Assembly (NCBI GenBank): GCA_947476325.1
Contig: CANJPZ010000013.1
Coordinates: 1 to 62,653 of the forward strand
Length of the DNA stretch: 62,653 nt
Direction of reading: 5' to 3'
Source of the DNA: Caulobacteraceae bacterium
Lineage (GTDB): Bacteria > Pseudomonadota > Alphaproteobacteria > Caulobacterales > Caulobacteraceae
The position numbers and the translations under genes were made by a program. A model generated the notes under the pieces. It was not told the origin of the DNA. It saw only the letters and a program-made list of their open reading frames with translations, and made no database searches. Below are positions 29,848-38,888 of the stretch, piece by piece; positions within the stretch are counted from its first letter, which is position 1, and every line of letters starts with the position of its first letter.

Positions 29848-31512
29848 ATGATCTGGAGTCAGGTCTACAATCCGTTCGGCAATGTGGTCCTTTCGAGCCT
29901 TGCGGCGGCAGTTCCCATCGTTCTGTTGCTGGCCATGATTGCGTCCGGCAAGGTCAAGCCGCACATCGCCGCCGGAGCTGGCCTGCTGATCGCGCTGGCC
30001 GTCGCCATCCTGGCCTTTGGCATGCCGGCCGGTCTCGCGCTGCGGGCTACGGGTTTTGGCCTGCTGACGGGCCTGTTTCCCATCGGCTGGATCGTGCTCA
30101 ACGTCCTGTTCCTCTATCGCCTGACGGTCGAGCGCGGCTGGTTCCAGATCATGCAGCGGGCCGTGGCCGGCGTGACCGAAGATCGCCGCCTGCAGGTGTT
30201 GCTGGTCGCCTTCTGCTTTGGGGCCTTCTTCGAGGGCGCGGCCGGGTTCGGAACCCCTGTCGCGGTGACCGCCGCCATTCTCATCGGTCTGCGTTTTTCG
30301 CCCCTTGCCGCCGCCGGCCTGTCGCTGATCGCCAACACCGCCCCCGTCGCCTTCGGCGCCATGGGCGCGCCGATCCAGGGGCTGGCCACCGCCACCGGGA
30401 TCGACCCCTTCCTGCTGGGCCAGATGGTCGGCCGCCAGTTGCCGCTGTTTTCGCTGATCGTGCCGTTCTGGCTGATCTGCGCGTTTTCGGGAGTAAGGGG
30501 CGCGCTGAAGATCTGGCCGGCCATCCTGGTCTGCGGCGTCACCTTCGCCGTGCCCCAGTTCCTGGTCTCCAACTTCCTCAATCCCTGGATCGTCGACATC
30601 GTCGCCTCGGCGGTCTCGATGCTGTGCCTGATCGGCTTCCTCAAGGTGTGGAAGCCGGCCGAGATCTGGACCTCGCCGCAGCTGCGCGGCCATGACGACT
30701 CTTGCGTCGAGGCACCGCCCGTCACCGAGGCTGTCGTCCACCCGACCGCCGGGCAGGTGTTCCTCGCCGCCCTGCCATGGATCCTGCTCTGCGTGATCCT
30801 GACCATCTGGGCCTCAGCTCCGGTCAAGAAGGCGCTGGAGGCGGCGTTCGCCCCTGCCTTCCACATCCCCGGTCTTGACGATCTGATGCAGCGCATGCCC
30901 CCCGTCGTCGCCAAGCCGACGGTCGAGCATGCGGTCTTCAAGTTCACCTTCCTGTCCTACACCGGCACCGGAATCCTGGTCACCGCCCTAATCTCCGGGG
31001 CGATCATGCGCTTGTCGCCGCTCAAGATGCTGAGGCTCTACGGCCAGACGATCTGGACCCTGCGCTATTCGCTGGGCACCATCGCAGCCATGTTGGCCCT
31101 GGGCACGCTGACCCGCTTTTCCGGCGCCGATGCGACCCTGGGCCTGGCCTTTGCCCGGACCGGCGTCCTCTATCCCTTTTTCGGCGCCTTGCTGGGCTGG
31201 CTGGGTGTGGCGGCCACAGGCTCGGACACCGCTTCCAACGTCCTGTTCGGCGGCCTGCAGAAGATCACCGCCAATCAACTGGGCCTGTCGCCCGTGCTGA
31301 TGGCCGCGGCCAATTCCAGCGGCGGGGTGATGGGCAAGATGATCGACACCCAGTCCATCGTCGTGGCCTCCACCGCCACAGGCTGGTTCGGCCACGAGGG
31401 CAAGATCCTGCGGTTCGTCTTCTGGCACTCGCTGATCCTGGCCTGCCTGGTCGGCGGCCTGATAATGCTTCAGGCCTACGTCTGGCCATTCACGGCGATG
31501 GTCGTACACTAG
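29848..31512 (+). CDS. lctP: L-lactate permease (LctP/GlcA family)
   Basis: A 554-residue inner-membrane transporter with about 12-14 hydrophobic helices. Family features include RRLQVLLVAFCFGAFFEGAA, FGTPVAVTAAIL, FGAMGAPIQGLA, TLTRFSGADATLGLAFA, GWLGVAATGSDTASNVLFG and ANSSGGVMGKMIDTQSIV. These proteins import lactate or glycolate with protons. It is six bases upstream of the glcD-like gene, so uptake and oxidation are encoded in one operon. The start at 29848 follows ggtgggggg. Confidence 0.95.
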   Translation: MIWSQVYNPFGNVVLSSLAAAVPIVLLLAMIASGKVKPHIAAGAGLLIALAVAILAFGMPAGLALRATGFGLLTGLFPIGWIVLNVLFLYRLTVERGWFQIMQRAVAGVTEDRRLQVLLVAFCFGAFFEGAAGFGTPVAVTAAILIGLRFSPLAAAGLSLIANTAPVAFGAMGAPIQGLATATGIDPFLLGQMVGRQLPLFSLIVPFWLICAFSGVRGALKIWPAILVCGVTFAVPQFLVSNFLNPWIVDIVASAVSMLCLIGFLKVWKPAEIWTSPQLRGHDDSCVEAPPVTEAVVHPTAGQVFLAALPWILLCVILTIWASAPVKKALEAAFAPAFHIPGLDDLMQRMPPVVAKPTVEHAVFKFTFLSYTGTGILVTALISGAIMRLSPLKMLRLYGQTIWTLRYSLGTIAAMLALGTLTRFSGADATLGLAFARTGVLYPFFGALLGWLGVAATGSDTASNVLFGGLQKITANQLGLSPVLMAAANSSGGVMGKMIDTQSIVVASTATGWFGHEGKILRFVFWHSLILACLVGGLIMLQAYVWPFTAMVVH

Positions 31513-31517
31513 GCCTC

Positions 31518-33008
31518 ATGTCCCTGACGATGCCTGAACTGGACGGCGAGGTGCTGGCCCGCCGCGCCGACATCGCCGCGGCCCTGCGCCAGATTGTGCC
31601 CGGCGAGGGGGTCATCGACCACATCGACGGCCTGCGTCCGTATGAGACCGACGGCCTGTCCGCCTACAGCCAGACCCCCATGCTGGTTGTCCTGCCGCAA
31701 ACCACGCAGCAGGTCGCCGCGATCCTGGCCTGGTGCAGCCGCAACGGCGTGCGTGTCGTCCCCCGCGGCGCCGGCACCTCGCTGTCCGGCGGCGCCCTGC
31801 CGCTGGCCGATGGCGTCGTGCTGGGCCTGGGCAAGTTCAACCGCATCCTCGAGATCGACGACGCCAACCGCTGCGCCGTGGTGCAGCCGGGCGTCACGAA
31901 CCTCGCCATCACCCACGCCGTGCAGGACCGGGGCTTTTTCTACGCGCCCGACCCCTCCAGCCAGATCGCGTGCTCCATCGGCGGCAATGTCGCCGAAAAC
32001 TCCGGCGGGGTGCACTGCCTGAAATACGGCCTGACCACCAACAATGTGCTGGGCGCGACCCTGGTCACCATCGAGGGCGAAATCATCACCCTGGGCGGCA
32101 AGGCGCTGGACGGGCCCGGCTACGACCTTCTGGGCATCGTCGTCGGCTCCGAAGGCCTGCTGGGCGTGGTCACCGAGGTCATCGTCAAGCTGACGCCGGC
32201 GCCGGAATGCACCCGCGCGGCCCTGGTCGCCTTCCCCACGGTCGAGGGCGCGGCCCAGTGCGTAGCCGACATCATGGGCGCCGGCATCGTGCCCGCCGGG
32301 CTGGAGATGATGGACTCATTCGCCATCCAGGCCGCGGAGGCTTTCGTCGGAGCCGGCTATCCGTTGGACGCGGCCGCGCTGCTGATCGTCGAACTGGATG
32401 GCCCCGTCGCCGAATGCGATCACCTGCTGGGTGAAATCGAGGTCCTGGCCGGGGCCAATGGCGCGACCTCGGTGAAGATCGCCCGGGACGACGCCGAACG
32501 GGCCCTGTTCTGGGCCGGGCGCAAGGCCGCCTTTCCCGCCGTCGGCCGCATGGGCGACTACTACTGCATGGACGGCACCATCCCGCGCCGTGAACTGCCC
32601 GGCGTGCTGCGCCGCATCCAGGCGATGTCGGCCGATTATGGACTGGCCGTCGCCAATGTCTTCCACGCCGGCGATGGCAACCTTCACCCGCTGGTGCTCT
32701 ACAACGCCAACAATCTAGGAGAGCTGGAAAAGGCCGAGGCCTTCGGGGCCGACATCCTGCGCCTGTGCGTCGAGGTGGGCGGCGTCCTGACCGGCGAGCA
32801 CGGTGTCGGCGTCGAAAAGCGCGACCTGATGCCGGCCATGTTCACGCCCGTCGATCTGGAGCAGCAGGAGGCGCTCAAGGCCGCGTTCGATCCGGCCTTT
32901 CTGCTCAATCCCGGCAAGGTCTTCCCCAATCTGCACCGCTGCGCCGAGGCCGGCCGCGTCCACGTCCACGGCGGGAAGACCCGCTTTCCAGACCTGCCCC
33001 GGTTCTGA
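31518..33008 (+). CDS. glcD: Glycolate/D-lactate oxidase FAD subunit GlcD
   Basis: A 496-residue FAD-linked oxidase. The PCMH-type FAD domain has VPRGAGTSLSGGALPLADG, QPGVTNLAITHAVQDRGFFY, SIGGNVAENSGGVHCLKYG and GYDLLGIVVGSEGLLGVVTE. The C-terminal cap has NVFHAGDGNLHPLVLY and GVLTGEHGVGVEKRDLM, the flavin-proximal histidines. It oxidises 2-hydroxyacids such as glycolate or D-lactate, passing electrons through GlcE and GlcF to the respiratory chain. It is directly followed by glcE, with the start codon sharing the stop region (TGATG). Confidence 0.95.
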   Translation: MSLTMPELDGEVLARRADIAAALRQIVPGEGVIDHIDGLRPYETDGLSAYSQTPMLVVLPQTTQQVAAILAWCSRNGVRVVPRGAGTSLSGGALPLADGVVLGLGKFNRILEIDDANRCAVVQPGVTNLAITHAVQDRGFFYAPDPSSQIACSIGGNVAENSGGVHCLKYGLTTNNVLGATLVTIEGEIITLGGKALDGPGYDLLGIVVGSEGLLGVVTEVIVKLTPAPECTRAALVAFPTVEGAAQCVADIMGAGIVPAGLEMMDSFAIQAAEAFVGAGYPLDAAALLIVELDGPVAECDHLLGEIEVLAGANGATSVKIARDDAERALFWAGRKAAFPAVGRMGDYYCMDGTIPRRELPGVLRRIQAMSADYGLAVANVFHAGDGNLHPLVLYNANNLGELEKAEAFGADILRLCVEVGGVLTGEHGVGVEKRDLMPAMFTPVDLEQQEALKAAFDPAFLLNPGKVFPNLHRCAEAGRVHVHGGKTRFPDLPRF

Positions 33009-34129
33009 TGTCCAGCGAAGCCCTGACCCCTGCTGACGCCCGCGAGGCGGCCGAAATCATCGCCGGCGCGATGGGTCGCACGGTCGAGATTCGCGGCGGC
33101 GGCACACGGCGCGCCTATGGCGGCAACACAGCCGGGGGCGACATCGTGCTGTCCACGGCCCGATTGAATGGCGTAATCGACTACGATCCGCAGGAACTGG
33201 TCCTGACCGTTGGGGCCGGAGCAAAGCTTGCCGACATCGAGGCCCTGCTGGCCGCCAAGGGCCAGATGCTGGGTTTCGAACCGGCCGACCTTGGCCCCGT
33301 GTTCGGTGAGCCTGCCGGGCAGACCACGATCGGCGGCATTCTCGCGACCAACCTATCTGGCCCCCGCCGCATCCTCACCGGCGCGGCGCGGGATCACTTC
33401 CTCGGCTTTGCCGGCGTCAACGGCCAGGGCGTGGCCTTCAAGGCGGGCGGCAAGGTGGTCAAGAACGTCACCGGCTTTGACCTGCCCAAACTGATGGCCG
33501 GATCGTGGGGCACGCTGGCCCTGCTGACCGAAGTCACCCTCAAGGTCATGCCCCGGCCCCGGGCCGCCGCCACCTTGCTGGCGCACGGCCTGTCGCCCGA
33601 TCAGGCCATCGCGGCCATGACCTGCGCCATGAGCCTGCCTCTGGCCATCTCCGGCGCGGCGCACCAGCCCGGCCAGACCGCCTTTCGGTTGGAGGGCTTC
33701 GGTCCGTCGGTGGAGGCCCGCCTCGAGCGGCTTAAGAGCGAACTGGCGTCGTTTGGCGAGCTTGAGGTGCGCAACGAGACCTTCACCCAAACCTTCTGGC
33801 GCGACCTCGCCCGTCTCGATTTCGCAGGCGCTGAGGGTGACCTGTGGCGCGTCTCGACCGCGCCCGCCGAGGGCGCGCGGGCCATCGCCGCCGCCGAGGA
33901 CCTGCGGGTCATGGGCATGGAGATCGACTGGCGGATGGACTGGGCCGGGGGCCTTGTCTGGCTGCGCACGCCGGCTGGCGTCGCACTCCGTATCGAGGGG
34001 GCCAGGCGCGTGAGAGGCGAGGGAGCCATGCCGCCATCCGTGCTCGAGCCGCGCGACGTTCTCAGCGCCCGCGTCCGCGCCGCGTTCGATCCGGCCGGCG
34101 TCTTTCTGGACAGGGTGCTGCTGCCATGA
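33008..34129 (+). CDS. glcE: Glycolate oxidase subunit GlcE
   Basis: 373 residues, FAD-binding PCMH domain shorter than GlcD: RTVEIRGGGTRRAYGG at about 23-38, DPQELVLTVGAGAKLADIEA, GQTTIGGILATNLSGPRRI, GGKVVKNVTGFDLPKLMAGS and FDPAGVFLDRVLLP at the end. GlcE is a required second flavoprotein subunit of the membrane-associated glycolate oxidase. It starts on the last base of the glcD stop and overlaps glcF by four bases (ATGA), so D, E and F are translationally coupled. Confidence 0.94.
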   Translation: MSSEALTPADAREAAEIIAGAMGRTVEIRGGGTRRAYGGNTAGGDIVLSTARLNGVIDYDPQELVLTVGAGAKLADIEALLAAKGQMLGFEPADLGPVFGEPAGQTTIGGILATNLSGPRRILTGAARDHFLGFAGVNGQGVAFKAGGKVVKNVTGFDLPKLMAGSWGTLALLTEVTLKVMPRPRAAATLLAHGLSPDQAIAAMTCAMSLPLAISGAAHQPGQTAFRLEGFGPSVEARLERLKSELASFGELEVRNETFTQTFWRDLARLDFAGAEGDLWRVSTAPAEGARAIAAAEDLRVMGMEIDWRMDWAGGLVWLRTPAGVALRIEGARRVRGEGAMPPSVLEPRDVLSARVRAAFDPAGVFLDRVLLP

Positions 34130-35424
34130 AGACCGGATTCACACCGCGCCAGCTGGAAGTCCCTGCCGCGTCCTCCTCCGAGGCCGAGCTGCGCCGCTGC
34201 GTGCGCTGCGGCTTCTGCAACGCCACATGCCCGACCTATGTCCTGCTGGGCGACGAGCGCGACAGCCCGCGCGGCCGCATCTATCTGATCAAGGACATGC
34301 TCGAAAACGAGCGGGCGCCCACGGCCGAGATGGTCACCCACATCGACCGGTGCCTGTCGTGCCTGGCCTGCGTCTCGACCTGTCCGTCGGGCGTCAATTA
34401 CATGCGCCTGATCGACCATGCCCGCGCCTATATCGAGGATAACTACAAGCGCCCCTGGCTCGACCGGCTGTGCCGCCGTGTGCTGGGCGCGGTGCTGCCC
34501 CATCCAGCGCGCATGCGCCTGGCCATGAGCTTCGGGCGGCTGGCCAGGCCGCTGGTGGGTCTGTTCAGGGCCGCCCCGCTGAAACCCGTCGCCGCCATGA
34601 TCGCCCTGACCCCGCCGCGCACCGAACCCCGCCGCGACTGGCAGGCGGTCTATCCGCCGCAAGGCGCGATGCGCGGCCGGGTCGCCCTGCTGCAGGGTTG
34701 CGCCGAGCCCGTGCTGCGCCCCGAGATCCGCGCCGCGACCCTGCGCCTGCTGAACCGCATGGGGCTGGAGGTGGTCTTCGCCCGCGATGAAGTCTGCTGC
34801 GGCGCCCTGGTCCACCACATGGGTGATGAGGCCGGCGCGATCGCCGCCGCCCGCCGCAATGTCGAGGCCTGGACGCGCGAGCGCCAGATCGCCGGGCTCG
34901 ACGCCATCATCGTCACCGCCTCGGGCTGCGGGACATCCCTGAAGTCCTACGGCCATCTGCTGCGCAACGATCCCCTGGCCGAAGCCGCCGCCGAGATCTC
35001 AAACCTGGCGGCTGACATCAGCGAGGTTGTCGCCCGCTTCGGCCTGCCGCCGGTCACCCAGCCCCAGGCCCTGACCGTCGCCTATCAGTGCGCCTGCTCG
35101 CTGCAGCACGGTCAGAAGATCAAGGACGGGCCCGCCGGGCTTCTGGCCGCCGCAGGCTTTGCGGTCCGAACGCCGGCCGAGGCCCACCTGTGCTGCGGCT
35201 CGGCCGGGACCTACAACATCCTGCAACCCGGCATCGCCACACAGCTTCGCGATCGCAAGCTTGCCAACCTGGCCCGCCTGTCGCCCGACATCATCGCCAG
35301 CGGCAACATCGGCTGCCTGACCCAGCTGGGCCAGGCGACGAGCACGCCCTTGGTTCACACCGTACAGCTGCTCGACTGGGCGACCGGCGGGCCGAACCCT
35401 CTCACCGAAAGGACGATCCAGTGA
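34126..35424 (+). CDS. glcF: Glycolate oxidase iron-sulfur subunit GlcF
   Basis: 432 residues. Two ferredoxin-type 4Fe-4S motifs lie in the first 100 residues (CVRCGFCNATCPTY and CLSCLACVSTCPSGV). Two CCG domains follow (DEVCCGALVHHMGDEAG and AHLCCGSAGTYNILQP). It carries electrons from the GlcDE flavins to the quinone pool. The start overlaps glcE (ATGA) and its stop overlaps the GTG start of the next gene, so it is in the middle of a tightly packed operon. Confidence 0.95.
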   Translation: MKTGFTPRQLEVPAASSSEAELRRCVRCGFCNATCPTYVLLGDERDSPRGRIYLIKDMLENERAPTAEMVTHIDRCLSCLACVSTCPSGVNYMRLIDHARAYIEDNYKRPWLDRLCRRVLGAVLPHPARMRLAMSFGRLARPLVGLFRAAPLKPVAAMIALTPPRTEPRRDWQAVYPPQGAMRGRVALLQGCAEPVLRPEIRAATLRLLNRMGLEVVFARDEVCCGALVHHMGDEAGAIAAARRNVEAWTRERQIAGLDAIIVTASGCGTSLKSYGHLLRNDPLAEAAAEISNLAADISEVVARFGLPPVTQPQALTVAYQCACSLQHGQKIKDGPAGLLAAAGFAVRTPAEAHLCCGSAGTYNILQPGIATQLRDRKLANLARLSPDIIASGNIGCLTQLGQATSTPLVHTVQLLDWATGGPNPLTERTIQ

Positions 35425-36335
35425 CCTTCGATACGCCCCTGACCTTGCGCGGCCCGTTGCGCAGTCCCCGCCAGATGCTGGCCGAACAGGAATACGGCGG
35501 TCACATTTCGATCCATGACGACTCCATGGCCGAGAAGCTGGGCTTTCGGGCCGGACCCATCGAGGGTCCCACCCACTTCAGCCTGTTTCCGCCGTTGCTC
35601 GAGCACATCTGGGGTGAGGCCTGGTTCGAGCGAGGCTGCATCTCGGCCCACTACCAGAACATGGTCATCGAGGGCGAAGAGACCCGGGCCTATGTCGAGG
35701 TCCCGCGCGAAGGTTTCGAGACCCGCGTCTGGGCAGAGAAGGCTGACGGCACGCCGGTGCTTGAGGCCAGCGCCAATCTCGGCGCCGGTGAGACCCTGCT
35801 CGACCGCCGGATGGCCAAACTCCGCCCCCCCAAGCGCCTGGTCATTCTCGAAGATTTGCATGTCGGCATGAAGGGCGCCGTTGACGAAATGGTCCGCATG
35901 GATCCCGACCAGAACATGGGCGCGCTCTACCCGTTCTCGCTGAACCAGAAGCTCGCCGCCATCACCGAAAACTCGCCCTGGTATTCGGACGCGAAAGCGT
36001 CGCCCTGGGGCCGGGCGATCATTCCGCTGGAGATGGTCAGCGTGCTGGCCGAATACAGCAATCGGCTGGCTGGCTTCCCGGTCAAGGGGCCGGCCGTCGG
36101 CCTCTATGCCGACCAGGAAATCCGCATGATCCAGGGCCCGCTGTTCGTCGGCGAGGACTACCTTGTCCGTCGCGAGATCGTCGCCCTGTCGGAAAGCGCC
36201 CGCACCGAATCCTACTGGGTCCGCAGCCGCATCTATGACGCGGCCGGCAAGATCCAGGTGGCCGAGGTCCTGCTCAACCACGCCACCCTCAAACATTCCT
36301 ACGCCGGGTATGAGGCGGCGATGGCGAAGGGCTAG
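35421..36335 (+). CDS. HotDog-fold-like hypothetical protein in the glc operon
   Basis: 304 residues from a GTG at 35421 that overlaps the glcF stop (GTGA). It looks like two linked HotDog/MaoC-like halves: the first with EYGGHISIHDDSMAEKLGF, GPIEGPTHFSLFPPLLEHIW and ARCISAHYQNMV-type text; the second with VGLYADQEIRMIQGPLFVGE, YLVRREIVALSES and RTESYWVRSRIYD, which is the usual end of MaoC-like dehydratases. The function is unknown; thioesterase or hydratase activity on a CoA thioester is possible. Translational coupling to glcF ties it to 2-hydroxyacid use. It converges with the DUF3606 gene, sharing a CTAG for both stops. Confidence 0.7.
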   Translation: MTFDTPLTLRGPLRSPRQMLAEQEYGGHISIHDDSMAEKLGFRAGPIEGPTHFSLFPPLLEHIWGEAWFERGCISAHYQNMVIEGEETRAYVEVPREGFETRVWAEKADGTPVLEASANLGAGETLLDRRMAKLRPPKRLVILEDLHVGMKGAVDEMVRMDPDQNMGALYPFSLNQKLAAITENSPWYSDAKASPWGRAIIPLEMVSVLAEYSNRLAGFPVKGPAVGLYADQEIRMIQGPLFVGEDYLVRREIVALSESARTESYWVRSRIYDAAGKIQVAEVLLNHATLKHSYAGYEAAMAKG

Positions 36336-36514
36336 CGCTTCTTGCCCAGCTCGGCGGCGATGTCCTTGACCATGCGCCCGGCTTTGCGGTGGGCCGCCGT
36401 CAACTGTTCGCGCGTGACGCCCCAGCGTTTCATCCAGTGCTCGACGGCCTGGCGTTCGGACAGGTCAAGGCGCTCCTTGTCTATGAAACCGCGTTTGTCC
36501 TTCAGTCCGGCCAT
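36332..36514 (-). CDS. DUF3606 domain protein
   Basis: 60 residues, basic, cytoplasmic. LSERQAVEHWMKRWGVTREQLTAAHRKAG followed by VKDIAAELGKKR is the DUF3606 pattern: a helical domain in which a YW/HW motif is followed by a helix-turn ending in G.....D.A..LGK. The role is unknown; homologs appear in stress-related small-protein sets. The start at MAGLKDKRGF has a ggag six to eight bases upstream. Its stop overlaps that of the HotDog-like gene by four bases. Confidence 0.85.
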   Translation of the reverse strand: MAGLKDKRGFIDKERLDLSERQAVEHWMKRWGVTREQLTAAHRKAGRMVKDIAAELGKKR

Positions 36515-36607
36515 GGCTGGCTCCTCAATTGCCCGTCTTGCGCCATAATTACACGCTCTTGTCAGTTTGGGAGCGCGGGCGGTAGAACGATCTCCGGCTT
36601 AGCGAGT

Positions 36608-36622
36608 TACACCCTAAGTGTA
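36608..36622. promoter_or_regulatory. Possible operator: spaced inverted repeat upstream of the glycosyltransferase
   Basis: tacac and gtgta flank a five-base spacer, ending 14 bases before the ATG at 36637. Another ttacac lies at 36549-36554 in the same 122-base intergenic region. The position between two genes pointing away from each other fits an operator, but the half-sites are short and may be chance. Confidence 0.2.
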
Positions 36623-36636
36623 GAGCGGGCGGACGG

Positions 36637-37365
36637 ATGACGGAAATTTCCTGTATCATCTGCGTGTATAACGAGGGCGAGCGGATCCGGGCGATCCTGG
36701 GCGCCGTATACGGCCATCCCGGGCTTTCCGAAATCATTGTGGTCAACGACGGCTCGACGGACGAGACCGACGCTGTATTGGCCAGCTATCCAGGCATCCG
36801 GGTTATTTCCTACAGTCCAAACCGGGGAAAAACCTTCGCCCTGGCCCAGGGCATGGCTGCCGCGCGCGGTGACTATTACATGCTGCTGGACGCCGACCTG
36901 TCAGGCGTTCAACCCCTTCATATCGACGCCCTGGCCGACCCGGTTCGGCGCGGCAAGGCTGATGTGACCATCAGTCTGAGGCGCAACAGTCTTGGCCTTT
37001 ATCGCGCCATGGGTCTCGATTTTGTCTCCGGCGAGCGGGTCATACCGGCCTGGCTGTTCGCCGATGCGCCGGCCATCATGGAGGCCCTGCCGCGCTGGGG
37101 CGCCGAGGCCTTCATCAACGACAGGGTCATCAGCGCACGCCTGCGGCTGTCGGTCGTGGACTGGCGCAGTGTCATGAACGTGCGCAAGCACACCAAGGTC
37201 GGACTGGTGCGCGGCATCCTGGCCGAACTGAAAATGATCAATGATGCGGTCAGCGTCCTCGGCCCATTCGGCGTCGTGAGACAGAACTTCTGCCTTCTCC
37301 GGCAGGCTGGAAAGCTCAACTGGCTGGGTCAGCGCCGGCACGTTCCGGTCAGGGCCGCGCCCTAA
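36637..37365 (+). CDS. Family 2 glycosyltransferase
   Basis: 242 residues with a GT-A fold. The nucleotide-binding start SCIICVYNEGERIRAIL, then EIIVVNDGSTDETDAVL, NRGKTFALAQGMAAARGDY and the metal-binding LLDADLSGVQP (DAD) are clear. The C-terminal part (PRWGAEAFINDRVI, HTKVGLVRGILAELKM) lacks membrane helices, so this is a small cytoplasmic enzyme. It probably moves a sugar from a nucleotide-sugar donor onto a lipid or polysaccharide acceptor. It is not in an obvious operon; the next gene, an SDR, starts 73 bases on. Confidence 0.85.
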   Translation: MTEISCIICVYNEGERIRAILGAVYGHPGLSEIIVVNDGSTDETDAVLASYPGIRVISYSPNRGKTFALAQGMAAARGDYYMLLDADLSGVQPLHIDALADPVRRGKADVTISLRRNSLGLYRAMGLDFVSGERVIPAWLFADAPAIMEALPRWGAEAFINDRVISARLRLSVVDWRSVMNVRKHTKVGLVRGILAELKMINDAVSVLGPFGVVRQNFCLLRQAGKLNWLGQRRHVPVRAAP

Positions 37366-37438
37366 AATCCAGCTTGGCCCGGGATGTCGGCCGCGCTATC
37401 GCCAGCGCCGGCCCAATAATCTTGTCCGGAGTTATCCC

Positions 37439-38281
37439 ATGCCCCATCGCCTCGACGGCAAAGTCGCCCTGATCACCGGTGGCACCAGCGGTATTGGCGA
37501 GTCTACGGTCGAGCTGTTCGTCGCCGAGGGCGCAAAGGTCGTCTTCGTCGGCCGCAACGCCGACAAGGGTGCCGCCATGGAAAAGGCGCTGGGTCCAAAC
37601 GTCCACTTCTTCCAGGCCGATGTCACTCGCGAACAGGAAGTCAAAGCCGCCATCGAGCGGACGGTGTCCCACTTCGGTCGCCTGGATACCCTGTTCAACA
37701 ACGCCGGCGGCCGCACCGGCGGCACGGTGGACACCATCACCCACGACGACTTCACCCAGGCCATGGACCTGTTGCTGGGCAGCGTGCTGTTCGGCATCCG
37801 CTACGCCACGCCGATCATGGCGGCCCAGGGCGGCGGCTCGATCATCTCCAACGCCTCGGTCGCCGGCTATCGCAGTCACATGGGCGGCTACCTCTATTCA
37901 ATCGCCAAGGCCGCCGTGATCCACTCGGCCCGTATCGCCGCTGTGCAGCTGGGCGTGCATAACATCCGCGTCAACACCATCAGCCCCGGTTCGATCGCCA
38001 CCCCGATCTTCCTCGGCGGCTCGGACATCGCCGCCGGCATGGAGGCCGACAAGGTCGACGCCAAGATGCAGAAGCTGGCGGGCAACCTGTCCAGGGCCAA
38101 CCCGATGCACGCCTCGGGCTTCCCCATCGATATCGCCTATGGCGCGCTCTATCTGGCCAGTGACGATTCCCGTTTCTACACCGGCCAGGATCTGGTCATC
38201 GACGGCGGCATGCTGGCCGGCGGCCGGACCAATTTCGAGGACGTCGGCCATCAGCCGGTGCGCCAGGGCTCGCCGACCTAG
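37439..38281 (+). CDS. Short-chain dehydrogenase/reductase
   Basis: 280 residues with TGGTSGIGE near residue 14, DVTREQEVKAAIE, NNAGGRTGG, ISNASVAGYRS with the catalytic Ser, YLYSIAKAAVIH with Tyr and Lys (YxxxK, here YSIAK), and a long substrate loop IFLGGSDIAAGMEADKVDA. The end, TGQDLVIDGGMLAGG, is standard. It belongs to the cyclopentanol/levodione-dehydrogenase-like branch. The substrate is unknown. Its stop codon shares a CTAG with the convergent DUF3501 gene. Confidence 0.88.
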   Translation: MPHRLDGKVALITGGTSGIGESTVELFVAEGAKVVFVGRNADKGAAMEKALGPNVHFFQADVTREQEVKAAIERTVSHFGRLDTLFNNAGGRTGGTVDTITHDDFTQAMDLLLGSVLFGIRYATPIMAAQGGGSIISNASVAGYRSHMGGYLYSIAKAAVIHSARIAAVQLGVHNIRVNTISPGSIATPIFLGGSDIAAGMEADKVDAKMQKLAGNLSRANPMHASGFPIDIAYGALYLASDDSRFYTGQDLVIDGGMLAGGRTNFEDVGHQPVRQGSPT

Positions 38282-38874
38282 GAGGCGAAGTCCCGCGAGA
38301 GTTCGAGCCGCGAGGCCGGGCTGATCACCGCCATATGGGCATAGGACTCGTGGTCGCAGCCGACCATGATGGTCACGGCCGGATCGCCGAACGCCGCCTT
38401 CTGTGCGCCGGTCAGCGGAAAGCGGACGAAATGCACCGACGAGGTTTTGCCGTCGTCACGCGTGCGCTCAACGTCGCCTTCGGGGATGGCGCGCACCTTG
38501 TCGGCACCGGCCTGAAGATAGAAGCAATCCTCAACCCCGCCCAGTCGCCGCAGGATCTGTTCGCGGCGGACGGGCTCGTCGATCTCGAACATGATCGTGG
38601 CCACCAGTTCCGAGCCGTTGGGGATCAGCGGGTTATAGGCGGCCAGTTCGTCGGCGACCTGGGCGGCCCCGCCGCGTTCAATCAGCAGCATCTCCTGGAT
38701 CTGGAACAGCATGGTCTCGTAGCATTCGAAATAGACCGTACAGACCGGGCCAAGGTCGATGCGCCTGCGCTTCTTGACCGGCATCAGTTCGGCGCGGCGT
38801 TCCTTGCGCACCAGAGCGAAGGCGTCATCGGCCATCAGGTCCTGGGGCGTTATCGTTCGCAAATTGGCGGGCAT
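38278..38874 (-). CDS. DUF3501 family protein
   Basis: About 198 residues. The start is set at MPANLRTITPQDLM, which matches family starts; the frame is open further upstream but lies over the preceding gene. Family traits: EYXXXRxxR-like RKERRAELMPVKKRRRIDLG, VYFECYETMLFQIQEMLLIE and ELAAYNPLIPNGSELVATIM. DUF3501 genes often sit beside rubrerythrin and a GlpC-like Fe-S protein, as here: this is the third gene, 14 bases after the Fe-S gene. The role may be in the same peroxide or redox stress response; no catalytic residues are evident. Confidence 0.9.
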   Translation of the reverse strand: MPANLRTITPQDLMADDAFALVRKERRAELMPVKKRRRIDLGPVCTVYFECYETMLFQIQEMLLIERGGAAQVADELAAYNPLIPNGSELVATIMFEIDEPVRREQILRRLGGVEDCFYLQAGADKVRAIPEGDVERTRDDGKTSSVHFVRFPLTGAQKAAFGDPAVTIMVGCDHESYAHMAVISPASRLELSRDFAS

Positions 38875-38888
38875 GTCGGCTCCTTGAG

